Of a stretch of DNA of 64,000 bases, positions 18,305-29,475 are shown piece by piece (position 1 is the stretch's first letter; each line of letters begins with the position of its first letter). The stretch comes from Pseudomonas saponiphila (GTDB lineage: Bacteria; Pseudomonadota; Gammaproteobacteria; Pseudomonadales; Pseudomonadaceae), in contig NZ_FNTJ01000002.1 in assembly GCF_900105185.1 (NCBI RefSeq), forward strand, positions 2,108,001-2,172,000, in the 5' to 3' direction. Both the position numbers and the translations under genes were made by a program. The notes below the pieces were generated by a model, which did no database searches, was not told the DNA's origin, and saw only the letters and a list, made by a program, of their open reading frames with translations.

Positions 18305-18394
18305 GCCGTCGCCCTTTTTGCGCGCAGCTTAGGGAGCTTGGGGGTGGAGTGTCGAGGTGCCTATACTTGACACATTGTTTAATGAGATTTGACA

Positions 18395-19294
18395 GTGAGC
18401 GATCATTTTCACGGCCAGCTGCACCGGGTGCAGACCTTCCTCGCGGTGGTCGACTTCGGTTCCTACACCCGCGCCGCGCAGTACCTGGGGATCAGCAAGG
18501 CCATGGCCAGCCTGCATGTGAAGGCTCTGGAGCGGGCGCTGGCGAGCACCTTGCTGGTGCGCACCACGCGGCAGGTGACCCTGACCGAAACCGGCCAGGA
18601 CCTTTACCACGAATTCAAGGGGATTGTCGCCAATATCGACACAGCCTTCGACAACGTGCTGCATGGGCGCAACCGGGTCAGCGGCAAGCTGCGCATCAGT
18701 TCCACGGCGGAGTATGCCGAGACGTTCGTGTTGCCGATCCTGCCGCTGTTCACCGCGCGTTACCCCGAAGTGCGCCTGAGCTATCACTTCAATTCATCGC
18801 TGAATGATTTGGTGGCGGAAAAGCTCGACCTGGTGATCCGCCTCGGCCACCTGGCGGATTCGGGCTTCAAGGGACGCCAGCTGGCGGACTACGCCATTGC
18901 CCTGGTGGCCAGTCCGGCGCTGCTTGATGGCCGGGAGTTGCGGCGGATCGAGGACCTGAGCGCGCTGCCGTGGATCGGCAACAGCAACCTGGCCGGGCCG
19001 CCCGGTTGGACCTTCAACCATCCGCGCCGTGGTGAGGTGGAGGTGAAGGTCAGCCCCGGGCACGAATCCAACTCGGCGACGGCGATTCGCGCCCTGGCCC
19101 TGGCGGGCCTGGGGCTGGCGGTGCTGCCGGAGTGGATGGTCCTCGATGACCTGGGCAGCGGCCGCCTGGTGCGGGTTTTGCCCGAATACCGGTTGGCTGC
19201 TCAGCCGGTGCACGTGCTGTTTCCCAACAGCGCGCACCTGCCGCGCAAATCCCGGGTGTTCATCGATTTTCTCGCCGAGCACCTGGGGCGTTGA
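18395..19294 (+). CDS. LysR-family transcriptional regulator
   Basis: 299 aa. N-terminal winged HTH (about residues 10-65: VVDFGSYTRAAQYLGISKAM) and a C-terminal effector-binding domain. GTG 18395 is my preferred start; a TTG two codons upstream is equally open. It is divergent from the MFS/NTF2-like operon and presumably controls it. The intergenic region is only 90 bp. Confidence 0.9.
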   Translation: MSDHFHGQLHRVQTFLAVVDFGSYTRAAQYLGISKAMASLHVKALERALASTLLVRTTRQVTLTETGQDLYHEFKGIVANIDTAFDNVLHGRNRVSGKLRISSTAEYAETFVLPILPLFTARYPEVRLSYHFNSSLNDLVAEKLDLVIRLGHLADSGFKGRQLADYAIALVASPALLDGRELRRIEDLSALPWIGNSNLAGPPGWTFNHPRRGEVEVKVSPGHESNSATAIRALALAGLGLAVLPEWMVLDDLGSGRLVRVLPEYRLAAQPVHVLFPNSAHLPRKSRVFIDFLAEHLGR

Positions 19295-19380
19295 GAACGT
19301 GCCCAGGTGCCAGCGGTTTCGGTGAGCCCGGGGATGGGGGATACTCGCCGGGTTGTCCGATCTGAACTCCGGGGACCCCG

Positions 19381-20505
19381 ATGCCGCTGCAATCCTTGAA
19401 CAGTCTGTCTGCCGTCGATCCCGCGCAATGGGATGGCTTGCTCAAGGACGGGCAACCCTTCGTGCGCCATGCCTTTCTCAGTGCCCTGGAAGACAGCGGC
19501 AGCCTTGGTCCGCGCTCGGGCTGGCAGGCCGAGCACCTGTTGCATGTAGAGGACGGCCGCCTGCTGGCGGCCCTGCCCAGCTATCGCAAATGGCACTCCT
19601 ACGGCGAGTACGTGTTCGATCACGGTTGGGCCGATGCCTGCGCCCGCGCCGGCATCGACTATTACCCCAAGCTGCTGACGGCGGTGCCGTTCAGCCCGGT
19701 CAGTGGCGCGCGGGTGCTGGCGGCGACTCAGGCGGATGCGTTCGAGTTGTTGAAAAGCCTGCCCGGCTACCTGGAGATCGAAGGGCTTTCCAGCGCCCAT
19801 ATCAACTTCACCGACGACTTCAGCGACGCCGCCCTGGAACAGCAACCGGGCTGGTTGCAGCGCCTGGGCTGTCAGTTCCACTGGCAGAACCGTGGCTACC
19901 GTGACTTTCAGGATTTTCTCGACGCCCTGAGCTCGCGCAAGCGCAAGCAGATGCGCAAGGAGCGCGAGCAGGTGGCGGGGCAGGGCTTTGATTTCCAGTG
20001 GTTCGAAGGCCATGAACTGGACGAGGCGCAGTGGGATTTCGTCTATGCCTGCTACGCCAATACCTATGCGGTGCGGCGCCAGTCACCGTACCTGACCCGG
20101 GCCTTCTTCAGCCTGCTGGCCGAGCGCATGCCCGAGGCTATCCGCGTGGTCCTGGCCAAGCAGGGCGGGCGCCCGGTGGCCATGGCCTTCAGCCTGGTGG
20201 GCGGCGACAGCTTCTACGGCCGCTACTGGGGCTGCCTGGCGGAGTTCGACCGCCTGCATTTCGAGACCTGTTTCTACCAGGGCATGGAGTACGCGATTGC
20301 CCAGGGACTGCAGCGTTTCGACGCCGGAGCCCAGGGCGAGCACAAGCTGATCCGCGGCTTTGAACCGGTACTGACCCGGTCCTGGCACTACCTGCGCCAC
20401 CCCGGGCTGAACACCGCGGTGAAGGATTTCCTGCAACAGGAACGGGCCGGAATTCGCGCTTATGCCGAAGAAGCGAGGGACGCCTTGCCCTATCGGCAGG
20501 CGTGA
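19381..20505 (+). CDS. FemAB-like / GNAT-fold protein (DUF482 type)
   Basis: 374 aa. It resembles the 'peptidogalycan biosynthesis' family of acyltransferase-fold proteins: an N-terminal half with HAFLSALEDSGSLGPRSGW, the central motif LSSRKRKQMRKERE, and the C-terminal half FETCFYQGMEYAI followed by AQGEHKLIRGF. The reaction is not established in this family, so I give no pathway. The ATG at 19381 has only a weak purine tract (GGGGACC) upstream. It stands alone between the LysR gene and aqpZ. Confidence 0.85.
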   Translation: MPLQSLNSLSAVDPAQWDGLLKDGQPFVRHAFLSALEDSGSLGPRSGWQAEHLLHVEDGRLLAALPSYRKWHSYGEYVFDHGWADACARAGIDYYPKLLTAVPFSPVSGARVLAATQADAFELLKSLPGYLEIEGLSSAHINFTDDFSDAALEQQPGWLQRLGCQFHWQNRGYRDFQDFLDALSSRKRKQMRKEREQVAGQGFDFQWFEGHELDEAQWDFVYACYANTYAVRRQSPYLTRAFFSLLAERMPEAIRVVLAKQGGRPVAMAFSLVGGDSFYGRYWGCLAEFDRLHFETCFYQGMEYAIAQGLQRFDAGAQGEHKLIRGFEPVLTRSWHYLRHPGLNTAVKDFLQQERAGIRAYAEEARDALPYRQA

Positions 20506-20521
20506 CCCTCGCCGTCTTCGC

Positions 20522-21220
20522 TCAGCTGTCTTCCTCGCCCAGCCAGCGGTAGACCACGCCGCCGATCACCGCGCCGAGGATCGGTGCCAGCCAGAACAGC
20601 CACAGCTGCTGCAAGGCCCAGCCGCCGACGATCAGTGCCGGGCCGGTGCTGCGGGCCGGGTTGACCGAGGTGTTGGTGACCGGGATCGAGATCAGGTGGA
20701 TCAGGGTCAGGGCCAGGCCGATGGCGATTGGCGCCAGTCCCGCCGGGGCGCGCTTGTCGGTGGCGCCGAGGATGATCACTACGAACATCAAGGTCATCAC
20801 CAGCTCGCAGACAAACCCCGCGGCCATGGAATAGCCGCCGGGGGAGTGGGCGCCATAGCCGTTGGAAGCCAGTCCCGAGGCCAGTTCGAAACCGGGCTTG
20901 CCGCTGGCGATGAAGTACAGCAGCGCCGCGGCAATCACCCCGCCGAGCACCTGGGCGACGATATAGGCCGGCAATTCCCTGGCCGGGAAGCGTCCACCCA
21001 CCACCAGCCCGACGGACACCGCGGGGTTCAAGTGGCAACCGGAGATATGGCCGATGGCGAAGGCCATGGTCAGCACCGTCAGGCCGAAGGCCAGGGCGAC
21101 GCCGAGCAGGCCGATGCCGACATTGGGAAAGGCCGCCGCGAGCACGGCGCTGCCGCACCCGCCCAGGACCAGCCAGAAAGTACCGAGCATTTCGGTAACG
21201 GAACGTTTGAACAAAGACAT
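20522..21220 (-). CDS. aqpZ: Aquaporin Z, water channel
   Basis: 232 aa, six membrane helices and two half-helices with both NPA motifs visible ([10 protein letters not shown] and [11 protein letters not shown]). The arginine after the second NPA and the histidine in the selectivity region fit the water-selective AqpZ type rather than GlpF. The length matches AqpZ. It is convergent with the FemAB-like gene, with 16 bp between the stops. Confidence 0.95.
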   Translation of the reverse strand: MSLFKRSVTEMLGTFWLVLGGCGSAVLAAAFPNVGIGLLGVALAFGLTVLTMAFAIGHISGCHLNPAVSVGLVVGGRFPARELPAYIVAQVLGGVIAAALLYFIASGKPGFELASGLASNGYGAHSPGGYSMAAGFVCELVMTLMFVVIILGATDKRAPAGLAPIAIGLALTLIHLISIPVTNTSVNPARSTGPALIVGGWALQQLWLFWLAPILGAVIGGVVYRWLGEEDS

Positions 21221-21348
21221 GGGTGAATCCTTGATAGGTCAACCTATCAACGCGATACAACTGTTATGCATCCCGCAGGTTAACTACAGGTTCCGCTCCG
21301 GAACCTAGGGTCAGTACAGCAGGCTTTCGGCGCAATTCCAGTCCGCCT

Positions 21349-21388
21349 AAAAAAACGCCAGAGCCCCCTGAAATAGCGGGCTCTGGCG
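21349..21388 (-). terminator. Rho-independent terminator of the ABC transporter gene
   Basis: On the minus strand the arms CGCCAGAGCCC and GGGCTCTGGCG pair over 11 bp and are followed by seven T. It lies 25 bp after the ABC transporter stop. Confidence 0.9.
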
Positions 21389-21412
21389 CTTGGTGGAGCC
21401 GCTGCAGAGGCA

Positions 21413-23245
<1,833 letters not shown>

Positions 23246-23336
23246 GGGGGTCTTGAAGCCCGGGGTGCGGGCTCTCCTGTTCTGAAAGCGGACGGGGCGC
23301 CGGTTGCGGCGCCGCCGTCGGGACAGGCTGGCGGAT

Positions 23337-23900
23337 TCAGTCGATGCGCTTGGCCGACTTGATCAGCACCGGGTCCACAGGCACGTTTTGCATGCCTTGC
23401 TTGGTGGTGGTCTGGGAATTGACGATCTGGTCCACCACGTCCATGCCGCTCACCACCTTGGCGAATACGGCGTAGCCGGCATCGCGGCCCGGATCGAGGA
23501 AGGCGTTGTCGGCGACGTTGATGAAGAACTGGCTGGTGGCCGAGTTGGGGTTGGAGGTGCGGGCCATGGACAGGGTGCCGCGCACGTTATGCAGGCCGTT
23601 GGAGGCTTCGTTCTTGATCGGGTCGCGGGTGTCTTTCTGCACCATCTGCGCGGTGAAGCCACCGCCCTGGACCATGAAGCCCGGGATCACCCGGTGGAAG
23701 ATGGTGTTGGTGTAGAAGCCGCTGTCGACGTAGTCGAGGAAGTTCTTGCTGGAGATCGGTGCCTTGACCGGGTCCAGTTCGACTTCGATCTTGCCGAAGC
23801 TGGTGTCCAGCAGGACGTGGGGCGCCTTGGCCGGTTGGGCGGCCATCAGGTTGGCCGCGAACAGCACGGAGCCGGCGACGAGGGCGATTTTTTTCAGCAT
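23337..23900 (-). CDS. ppiA: Periplasmic peptidyl-prolyl cis-trans isomerase (cyclophilin type)
   Basis: 187 aa. Signal peptide [20 protein letters not shown], then a cyclophilin domain with [15 protein letters not shown] (catalytic arginine and the Q of the active site) and [16 protein letters not shown]. It helps fold proline-containing proteins in the periplasm. The gene lies 3 bp after the alpha/beta hydrolase stop, so the two are likely co-transcribed. Confidence 0.93.
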   Translation of the reverse strand: MLKKIALVAGSVLFAANLMAAQPAKAPHVLLDTSFGKIEVELDPVKAPISSKNFLDYVDSGFYTNTIFHRVIPGFMVQGGGFTAQMVQKDTRDPIKNEASNGLHNVRGTLSMARTSNPNSATSQFFINVADNAFLDPGRDAGYAVFAKVVSGMDVVDQIVNSQTTTKQGMQNVPVDPVLIKSAKRID

Positions 23901-23903
23901 GGT

Positions 23904-24707
23904 TCAGTGATCCTGGGTGGTGGTGTCGACTGTGGTTGTAAAGTCCAGCAGGGTTTGGTTGAAGCGCTGCGGCTGGTCCAGCGGCGTGGCGTGACGGGAA
24001 TCCTCGATCACCACCAGCCGTGCATCCGGCAGCAGTTTGACATAAGCCTCCTTGACCGCCACTGGGGTGTAGTCGTGGTCGGCGCTGACGACCAGGGTTG
24101 GACAGGTGATACGGCCCAGACGTTCCTGCACCCCCCAGCCGACGATGGCGTCGAAGCTGGCGAGATAAGCACGTTTGTCGTTTTTTGCCCAGCGCTCGGC
24201 CATTTTCCGCCGCAACTCGCCTTGCTCCGGCTTGGGAAACAGCCGCTGGCCCAGGGCCCGGCCGATGGTGGCCAGGCTCAGCACCCGGGCCAGGCTCCAG
24301 CGCTTGAACCACTGCCAGTAGTCGTTTGTGCTGCGCACCTTGACTTCGGGGGCGCTGTTGACGATGCACAGGCTCTTGAGCAGTTGCGGCTGATCCACAC
24401 CCAGCTGGAAGCCGATCATGCCGCCCATGGACAGCCCGACATAGTGCGCGGGGCCCAGGTTCAGGTGTTCGATCAGCGCCACGATATCGGCGGTGAAGCC
24501 CGGGATGCTGTAGCGCTCCCGGGGTTTGTCGGAGCGTCCGTGGCCGCGCAGGTCGGGGACGATCAGGCGGTAGCGGCTTGAAAGCTCGGGGATCTGCTTT
24601 TCCCAGTCCTGGGCGCTGGAGCCCAGGCCGTGAACCAGCAGCAGGGGATCACCCCGGCCGTATTCCTCGTAGTGCAGGGTGCAACCTTCATGCTCGAAAT
24701 ACGCCAT
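23904..24707 (-). CDS. Alpha/beta hydrolase
   Basis: 267 aa. Classical fold: HGLGSSAQDW oxyanion region (about residues 26-35), nucleophile elbow GLSMGG (S near residue 93), acid in VVSADHDYTP and histidine in DSRHATPLDQP. It looks like the 3-oxoadipate enol-lactonase/esterase-type clade, but no catechol pathway genes are near, so the substrate is open. It probably forms an operon with the cyclophilin gene downstream. Confidence 0.88.
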   Translation of the reverse strand: MAYFEHEGCTLHYEEYGRGDPLLLVHGLGSSAQDWEKQIPELSSRYRLIVPDLRGHGRSDKPRERYSIPGFTADIVALIEHLNLGPAHYVGLSMGGMIGFQLGVDQPQLLKSLCIVNSAPEVKVRSTNDYWQWFKRWSLARVLSLATIGRALGQRLFPKPEQGELRRKMAERWAKNDKRAYLASFDAIVGWGVQERLGRITCPTLVVSADHDYTPVAVKEAYVKLLPDARLVVIEDSRHATPLDQPQRFNQTLLDFTTTVDTTTQDH

Positions 24708-24737
24708 GGCAGAACTCCTGTTCTGGTGGTGGGGATG

Positions 24738-25661
24738 TCAGGCTTGTTCGGGGGCGGCAAAGGCCGCATCCAGGGGCGCGGTGTCGAAGGTGCGCAGCAG
24801 TTCCACGAGAATCTGCGTGGCCGGGCCCAGGGGTTTGTCCTTGTTGGAATAGAGGAAGAAGGTCGGGTGGCGACTGCCGCCCTGGTCCAGGGGCAGGACC
24901 TTGAGCAGGCCTTCGCGCAGCTCCCGTTCGATCAGGTGCCGGGGCAGCCAGGCAAAACCCAGGCCGCTGCCAACGAAGGTCGCGGCGGTGGCCAGGCTGC
25001 CCACGGTCCAGCGCTGCTCGGCGCCGAGCCAGCCGACATCCCGCGGTTGCTGCCGGCCGGAGTCGCGGATCACCACTTGCAGCTGGCTTTCCAGGTCCTG
25101 GAAATGCAGTTCCCGTTGCAGGCGATGCAGGGCGTGTTCCGGGTGGGCCACGGCGACGAACTCCACCGCGCTCAGTTCGGTGCCCAGGTAGCCGGAAATG
25201 TTGAAACTGCTGATGGCCAGGTCGGCCACGCCTTCGAGCAGCACCTCCTCGACCCCGGACAGCACTTCCTCGCGCAGGCGCACGCGGCAGCCGCGGCTTT
25301 GCGGCATGAAGGCGGTCAGGGCGCGCACCAGCCGCGCATTGGGGTAGGCGGCGTCCACCACCAAGCGCACTTCGGCTTCCCAGCCCTGTTCCATGTGGTG
25401 GGCCAGGTCTTCCAGCTGGCTGGCCTGCTTGACCAGTTGCCGGGAGCGACGCAGCAGCACGCCGCCGGCTTCGGTAAGCACGGCCTTGCGCCCGTCGATG
25501 CGCAGCAGCGGCACACCGAGCTGGTCCTGCATGCGCGCCACGGTGTAGCTGACCGAGGATTGCGAGCGGTGCAGGGCTTCGGCGGCCTGGGCGAAGCCGC
25601 CATGATCGACCACCGCCTGCAGGGTGCGCCATTGATCCAGGGTCACGCGGGGCGCTTTCAT
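24738..25661 (-). CDS. LysR-family transcriptional regulator
   Basis: 307 aa. N-terminal HTH (FAQAAEALHRSQSSVSYTVARM, about residues 23-44) and a LysR substrate domain. It is transcribed in the same direction as the hydrolase (30-bp gap) and divergently from a small secreted protein (49-bp gap). Either could be its target. Confidence 0.9.
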   Translation of the reverse strand: MKAPRVTLDQWRTLQAVVDHGGFAQAAEALHRSQSSVSYTVARMQDQLGVPLLRIDGRKAVLTEAGGVLLRRSRQLVKQASQLEDLAHHMEQGWEAEVRLVVDAAYPNARLVRALTAFMPQSRGCRVRLREEVLSGVEEVLLEGVADLAISSFNISGYLGTELSAVEFVAVAHPEHALHRLQRELHFQDLESQLQVVIRDSGRQQPRDVGWLGAEQRWTVGSLATAATFVGSGLGFAWLPRHLIERELREGLLKVLPLDQGGSRHPTFFLYSNKDKPLGPATQILVELLRTFDTAPLDAAFAAPEQA

Positions 25662-25710
25662 GAGGGACTCCTCTTGTCCTAAGCTGGCGCTCCTTATTGG
25701 AGACTGCCGA

Positions 25711-26025
25711 ATGAGAAAATTCTGTTGTGTGTTGCTGGCGCTGTTGCCCCTCGGCGCCTGGGCCTATCCCATCGATGTCGAGAAGCAGTTGAACGGCCTG
25801 AGCATCGACTACACCACCTTTGCTACCGATGAAGACATCGGCTCCATCCAACTGAACAACTTCGGCAAGCGCGACGCCGTGTGTTCGGTGGTGTTTCGCA
25901 ATGGCCCCGAGTCGCCGCGCACCCGCAAGGTGGAAGTCGCTGCGGGGCAGAGCAAGAACGTCACCGCCAAGTTCAACCGCAATATCATCAAGCTGCGCCT
26001 GGAACTGAACTGCCAGGCCAAGTGA
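25711..26025 (+). CDS. Small secreted protein of unknown function
   Basis: 104 aa with a signal peptide (MRKFCCVLLALLPLGAWA) and a mature part of about 86 residues rich in beta strands. Two cysteines (C54 and C101) could form a disulfide. ATG 25711 follows GGAGACTGCCGA. I recognise it only as a conserved Pseudomonas periplasmic-type hypothetical; no function is assigned. Confidence 0.78.
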   Translation: MRKFCCVLLALLPLGAWAYPIDVEKQLNGLSIDYTTFATDEDIGSIQLNNFGKRDAVCSVVFRNGPESPRTRKVEVAAGQSKNVTAKFNRNIIKLRLELNCQAK

Positions 26026-26182
26026 TCGAAGCAGGCCGGTCCAGGGAATTGCACTGGGGCCGGCTGTGCTTATAAACGAATTTATTGATTGGTTATAGCA
26101 GTTATTTGCGCTTTTTCATCGATATCACTCTGTTTAATCTGCCCCCCATCGACTTACGCATACCCCGATGGAGGCTTCAGCC

Positions 26183-26782
26183 ATGTCCCGCGTCCTGATC
26201 ATTGAAAGCAGCGCCCGCCAGCAGGATTCCGTATCCCGGCAACTGACCCAGACCTTTATCCAGCAATGGCAGGCCGCTCACCCCGGCGACTCGATCACGG
26301 TCCGCGACCTGGCCCGCAACCCGGTGCCGCACCTGGACGCCAACCTGCTGGGCGGCTGGATGAAACCCGCCGAGCAGCGCAGCGCCGCCGAGCAGGACTC
26401 CCTGCAACGCTCCAACGAATTGACCGAAGAGCTGCTGGCCGCCGACGTGCTGGTGCTGGCCGCGCCGATGTACAACTTCGCCATTCCCAGCACCCTGAAG
26501 GCCTGGCTCGACCATGTGCTGCGCGCCGGGGTGACCTTCAAGTACACCGATACCGGGCCCCAGGGCCTGCTCACCGGCAAGCGCGCCTACGTGCTCACTG
26601 CCCGGGGCGGTATCTACGCCGGCAGCAGCGCCGATCACCAGGAACCCTACCTGCGTCAGGTGATGGGCTTTATCGGTATCCACGACGTCGAGTTCATCCA
26701 CGCCGAAGGCCTGAACATGGGCGGCGACTTCCATGAAAAGGGCCTGAACCAGGCCAACGCCAAGCTGGCTCAGGTGGCCTGA
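26183..26782 (+). CDS. azoR: FMN-dependent NADH-azoreductase
   Basis: 199 aa flavodoxin-fold quinone/azo reductase. The start MSRVLIIESSARQQDSVSR is the FMN phosphate-binding strand-loop, and MYNFAIPSTLKAWLDHV is the typical second FMN-contact segment. The enzyme reduces quinones and azo dyes with NADH as a cytoplasmic homodimer. ATG 26183 follows GGAGG; an upstream ATG at 26168 lacks a site. Length fits AzoR (about 200 aa). Pseudomonas carries several paralogues; I do not number it. Confidence 0.93.
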   Translation: MSRVLIIESSARQQDSVSRQLTQTFIQQWQAAHPGDSITVRDLARNPVPHLDANLLGGWMKPAEQRSAAEQDSLQRSNELTEELLAADVLVLAAPMYNFAIPSTLKAWLDHVLRAGVTFKYTDTGPQGLLTGKRAYVLTARGGIYAGSSADHQEPYLRQVMGFIGIHDVEFIHAEGLNMGGDFHEKGLNQANAKLAQVA

Positions 26783-26940
26783 GCCAGGGTGCCTGGGTCG
26801 AGGCGCCGCTCAGCGAAGGGCTTTGTGGCGCCGTTAATCTGCAGATAATCCCCCGGTGTTGAAGTAGCGCCTGCGGATCCCCTTCAAGCCGGTTCGCGCA
26901 TCGAACCTCCCTTTGCACTGGTTGCTCCTTCAGTGCTGAC

Positions 26941-26977
26941 GCCCGATTGCACGCTTAGCGAGATCGGGCTTTTTTTT
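26941..26977 (+). terminator. Rho-independent terminator downstream of azoR
   Basis: GCCCGAT (26941) pairs with ATCGGGC (26963), followed by eight T. It lies about 160 bp after azoR and 64 bp before the next gene. Confidence 0.8.
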
Positions 26978-27040
26978 GCCCGGGATTTCATCTGCGCGGG
27001 CAAAACCGCTATCGTCGCCGCCATTCAAGACGAGGCGAAC

Positions 27041-27901
27041 ATGGGCTATCTACTTTTTGTCACCCTGATCCAGGCGTTTTCCTTCAGCCTGATCGGCGAA
27101 TACCTGGCCGGGCATGTCGACAGCTACTTCGCGGTGCTGGTGCGGGTGCTGCTGGCGGGGCTGGTGTTCATTCCACTGACCCGTTGGCGCCGGGTGGAGC
27201 CGGCCTTCATGCGCGGCATGCTGCTGATCGGTGCGCTGCAGTTCGGCATCACCTACGTGTGCCTGTACCTGAGCTTTCGCGTGCTGACGGTGCCAGAGGT
27301 GCTGTTGTTCACCATCCTCACGCCGCTGCACGTGACCCTGATCGAAGATGCCCTGAACCGGCGCTTCAACCCCTGGGGCCTGCTGGCGGCACTGGTGGCG
27401 GTGGCGGGCGCGGTAGTGATCCGCTATGACAGCGTCAATCCGGATTTCTTCATCGGCTTCTTGCTGCTGCAACTGGCCAACTTCACCTACGCCGCCGGGC
27501 AAGTGCTGTACAAGCACCTGGTGGCGCGCTACCCCAGCGACCTGCCGCACTACCGGCGCTTCGGCTACTTCTACCTGGGCGCCTTGCTGGTGGTGCTGCC
27601 GGCGTTCCTGCTGTTCGGCAAGGCCCATTACCTGCCGGACGCGCCGCTGCAATGGGCGGTGCTGCTGTTTCTCGGCCTGGTGTCCACGGCATTGGGCATG
27701 TACTGGTGGAACAAGGGCGCGTGCCTGGTGAGCGGTGCCACCCTGGCGGTGATGAACAACCTGCATGTGCCGGTGGGGCTGTTGATCAACCTGCTGATCT
27801 GGAACCAGCACGAAGACCTGGGACGCTTGTTGCTGGGCGGCTTGGTGATCCTCGCGGCGGTATGGATCAGCCGTCGCGGCGCCCGGCACCCCAACCTGTA
27901 G
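27041..27901 (+). CDS. DMT-superfamily (EamA) transporter
   Basis: 286 aa, ten membrane segments. The start MGYLLFVTLIQAFSFSLIGEY, the charged loop LTRWRRVEPAFMRG and a second EamA repeat are visible. It resembles the CarO/YddG-like carboxylate and amine exporter branch, but the substrate is not determined. The open frame extends upstream to 26933, but that part overlaps a terminator, so ATG 27041 is the start. The stop codon lies within the first bases of a REP doublet. Confidence 0.85.
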   Translation: MGYLLFVTLIQAFSFSLIGEYLAGHVDSYFAVLVRVLLAGLVFIPLTRWRRVEPAFMRGMLLIGALQFGITYVCLYLSFRVLTVPEVLLFTILTPLHVTLIEDALNRRFNPWGLLAALVAVAGAVVIRYDSVNPDFFIGFLLLQLANFTYAAGQVLYKHLVARYPSDLPHYRRFGYFYLGALLVVLPAFLLFGKAHYLPDAPLQWAVLLFLGLVSTALGMYWWNKGACLVSGATLAVMNNLHVPVGLLINLLIWNQHEDLGRLLLGGLVILAAVWISRRGARHPNL

Positions 27902-27979
27902 GAGCCGGCTTGCCGGCGAAAGGGCCCGCAAGCGTTGCGTCTGGCCGCTCAACGCCTTCGCTGGCAAGCCAGCTCCTAC
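27898..27979. repeat. REP doublet (inverted pair)
   Basis: The arm GTAGGAGCCGGCTTGCCGGC (27898) and its near reverse complement GCTGGCAAGCCAGCTCCTAC (ending 27979) flank a spacer of about 30 bp. Same family as 8456; the right arm has two compensating differences. It overlaps the stop codon of the EamA gene. Confidence 0.88.
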
Positions 27980-27983
27980 CGGG

Positions 27984-29282
27984 TTACAGAGCGTGCTTCT
28001 CTACCGTCGGCACATGGCTGGCGCCCGCTATCGCCGGCAGCAAGCCGGCCCGCAGGTCGGTGCCGCTGGGCTGCTGGTAGAGGTTCAGGCCGAACTCCGG
28101 CATCACCGCCAGCAGGTAATCGAAGATATCCCCCTGGATGCGCTCGTAATCGACCCAGGCGGTGGTGCGGGTAAAGCAGTAGATCTCCAGGGGAATGCCC
28201 TGGGCCGTGGTCTGCATCTGGCGCACCATGCAGGTCATGTTCGGCTGGATCTCCGGGTGGCTCTTGAGGTACGCCAGGGCATAGGCGCGGAAGGTGCCGA
28301 TATTGGTCATGCGCCGACGGTTGGCCGACAGCGCGGCGACGTTGCCCTGGGCTTCGTTCCAGGTCTTGAGCTCGGCCTGCTTGCGCCCGATGTAGTCGGT
28401 GAGCAGGCGCACCTTGCTCAGCCGCACTTCTTCGTCGTCATGCAGAAACCGCACGCCGCTGGCGTCGATGTACAGGCTGCGCTTGATCCGCCGGCCGCCG
28501 GACTGCTGCATGCCGCGCCAGTTCTTGAACGACTCGCTCATCAGGCGCCAGGTGGGGATGGAGACGATGGTCTTGTCGAAGTTCTGCACCTTGACTGTGT
28601 GCAGGGTGATGTCCACCACATCGCCGTCGGCGCCGACCTGGGGCATCTCGATCCAGTCGCCGACCCGCAGCATGTCGTTGCTGGTCAACTGCACGCTGGC
28701 GACGAAGGACAGCAGGGTGTCCTTGTAGACCAACAGGATCACCGCCGACATGGCGCCCAGGCCCGAGAGCAGCAACAGCGGCGAGCGGTCGATCAGGGTG
28801 GCGACGATGATGATCGCGCCAAACACGTACAGCACCATCTTCGCCAGTTGCACATAGCCCTTGATCGAACGGGTGCGGGCGTGTTCGGTGCGGGCGTAGA
28901 TGTCCAGCAGGGCATTGAGCAGGGCACTCAGGGCCAGCAGTTGGAACAGGATGGTGAAGGCCATGGCCAGGTTGCCGAGGAACAGCAGGCTGGTCTTGCT
29001 CAGCTCCGGCACCAGGTGCAGGCCGAACTGGATCACCAGGGACGGGGTCATCTGCGCCAGGCGGTGGAACACCTTGTTGCGGCGCAGGTCATTGAGCCAG
29101 TGCAAGGACGGCTGGCGGCCCAGCAACCTGATGGCGTGCAGCACCAGGTAGCGAGCCACCCGTCCGAGCACCAGGGCGACCACCAGCAACAGGGTCAGGC
29201 CGATGCCAGCGTGCAGGAGAGGGTGTTGATCGAGGGCTCCCCAGAGGTCCTGGGTATTGAGCCAGAGCTGTTTGAAATCCAT
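27984..29282 (-). CDS. Mechanosensitive ion channel, MscS family (YbdG-like)
   Basis: 432 aa. Five or so membrane segments in the first 190 residues, then the MscS pore and beta domain: LLSGLGAMSAVILLVYKDTLLSF and RVGDWIEMPQVGADGDVVDITLHTVKVQNFD. Length and the conserved region after the beta domain (FKNWRGMQQSGGRRIKRSL) match the YbdG/MscM subfamily, which opens during mild hypo-osmotic shock. Inner membrane. Convergent with the EamA gene, with the REP doublet between. Confidence 0.9.
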   Translation of the reverse strand: MDFKQLWLNTQDLWGALDQHPLLHAGIGLTLLLVVALVLGRVARYLVLHAIRLLGRQPSLHWLNDLRRNKVFHRLAQMTPSLVIQFGLHLVPELSKTSLLFLGNLAMAFTILFQLLALSALLNALLDIYARTEHARTRSIKGYVQLAKMVLYVFGAIIIVATLIDRSPLLLLSGLGAMSAVILLVYKDTLLSFVASVQLTSNDMLRVGDWIEMPQVGADGDVVDITLHTVKVQNFDKTIVSIPTWRLMSESFKNWRGMQQSGGRRIKRSLYIDASGVRFLHDDEEVRLSKVRLLTDYIGRKQAELKTWNEAQGNVAALSANRRRMTNIGTFRAYALAYLKSHPEIQPNMTCMVRQMQTTAQGIPLEIYCFTRTTAWVDYERIQGDIFDYLLAVMPEFGLNLYQQPSGTDLRAGLLPAIAGASHVPTVEKHAL

Positions 29283-29475
29283 GGGCTAAAACGATTCTTC
29301 TATGGGACACGAGGGGAGGATTAGAGCATTTAACCCTGGAAAAGTTACGGTTAAGGACAAATCGGCTCACAAAAAACCAACTCTTTGCCACCGTTTGCAC
29401 AAAGAAACTCGGCCTGCGCGCTCGAAACCGTTACCCTATGCAGCTGTTTTTTTGCATATCTTCGAGGTAGCACCC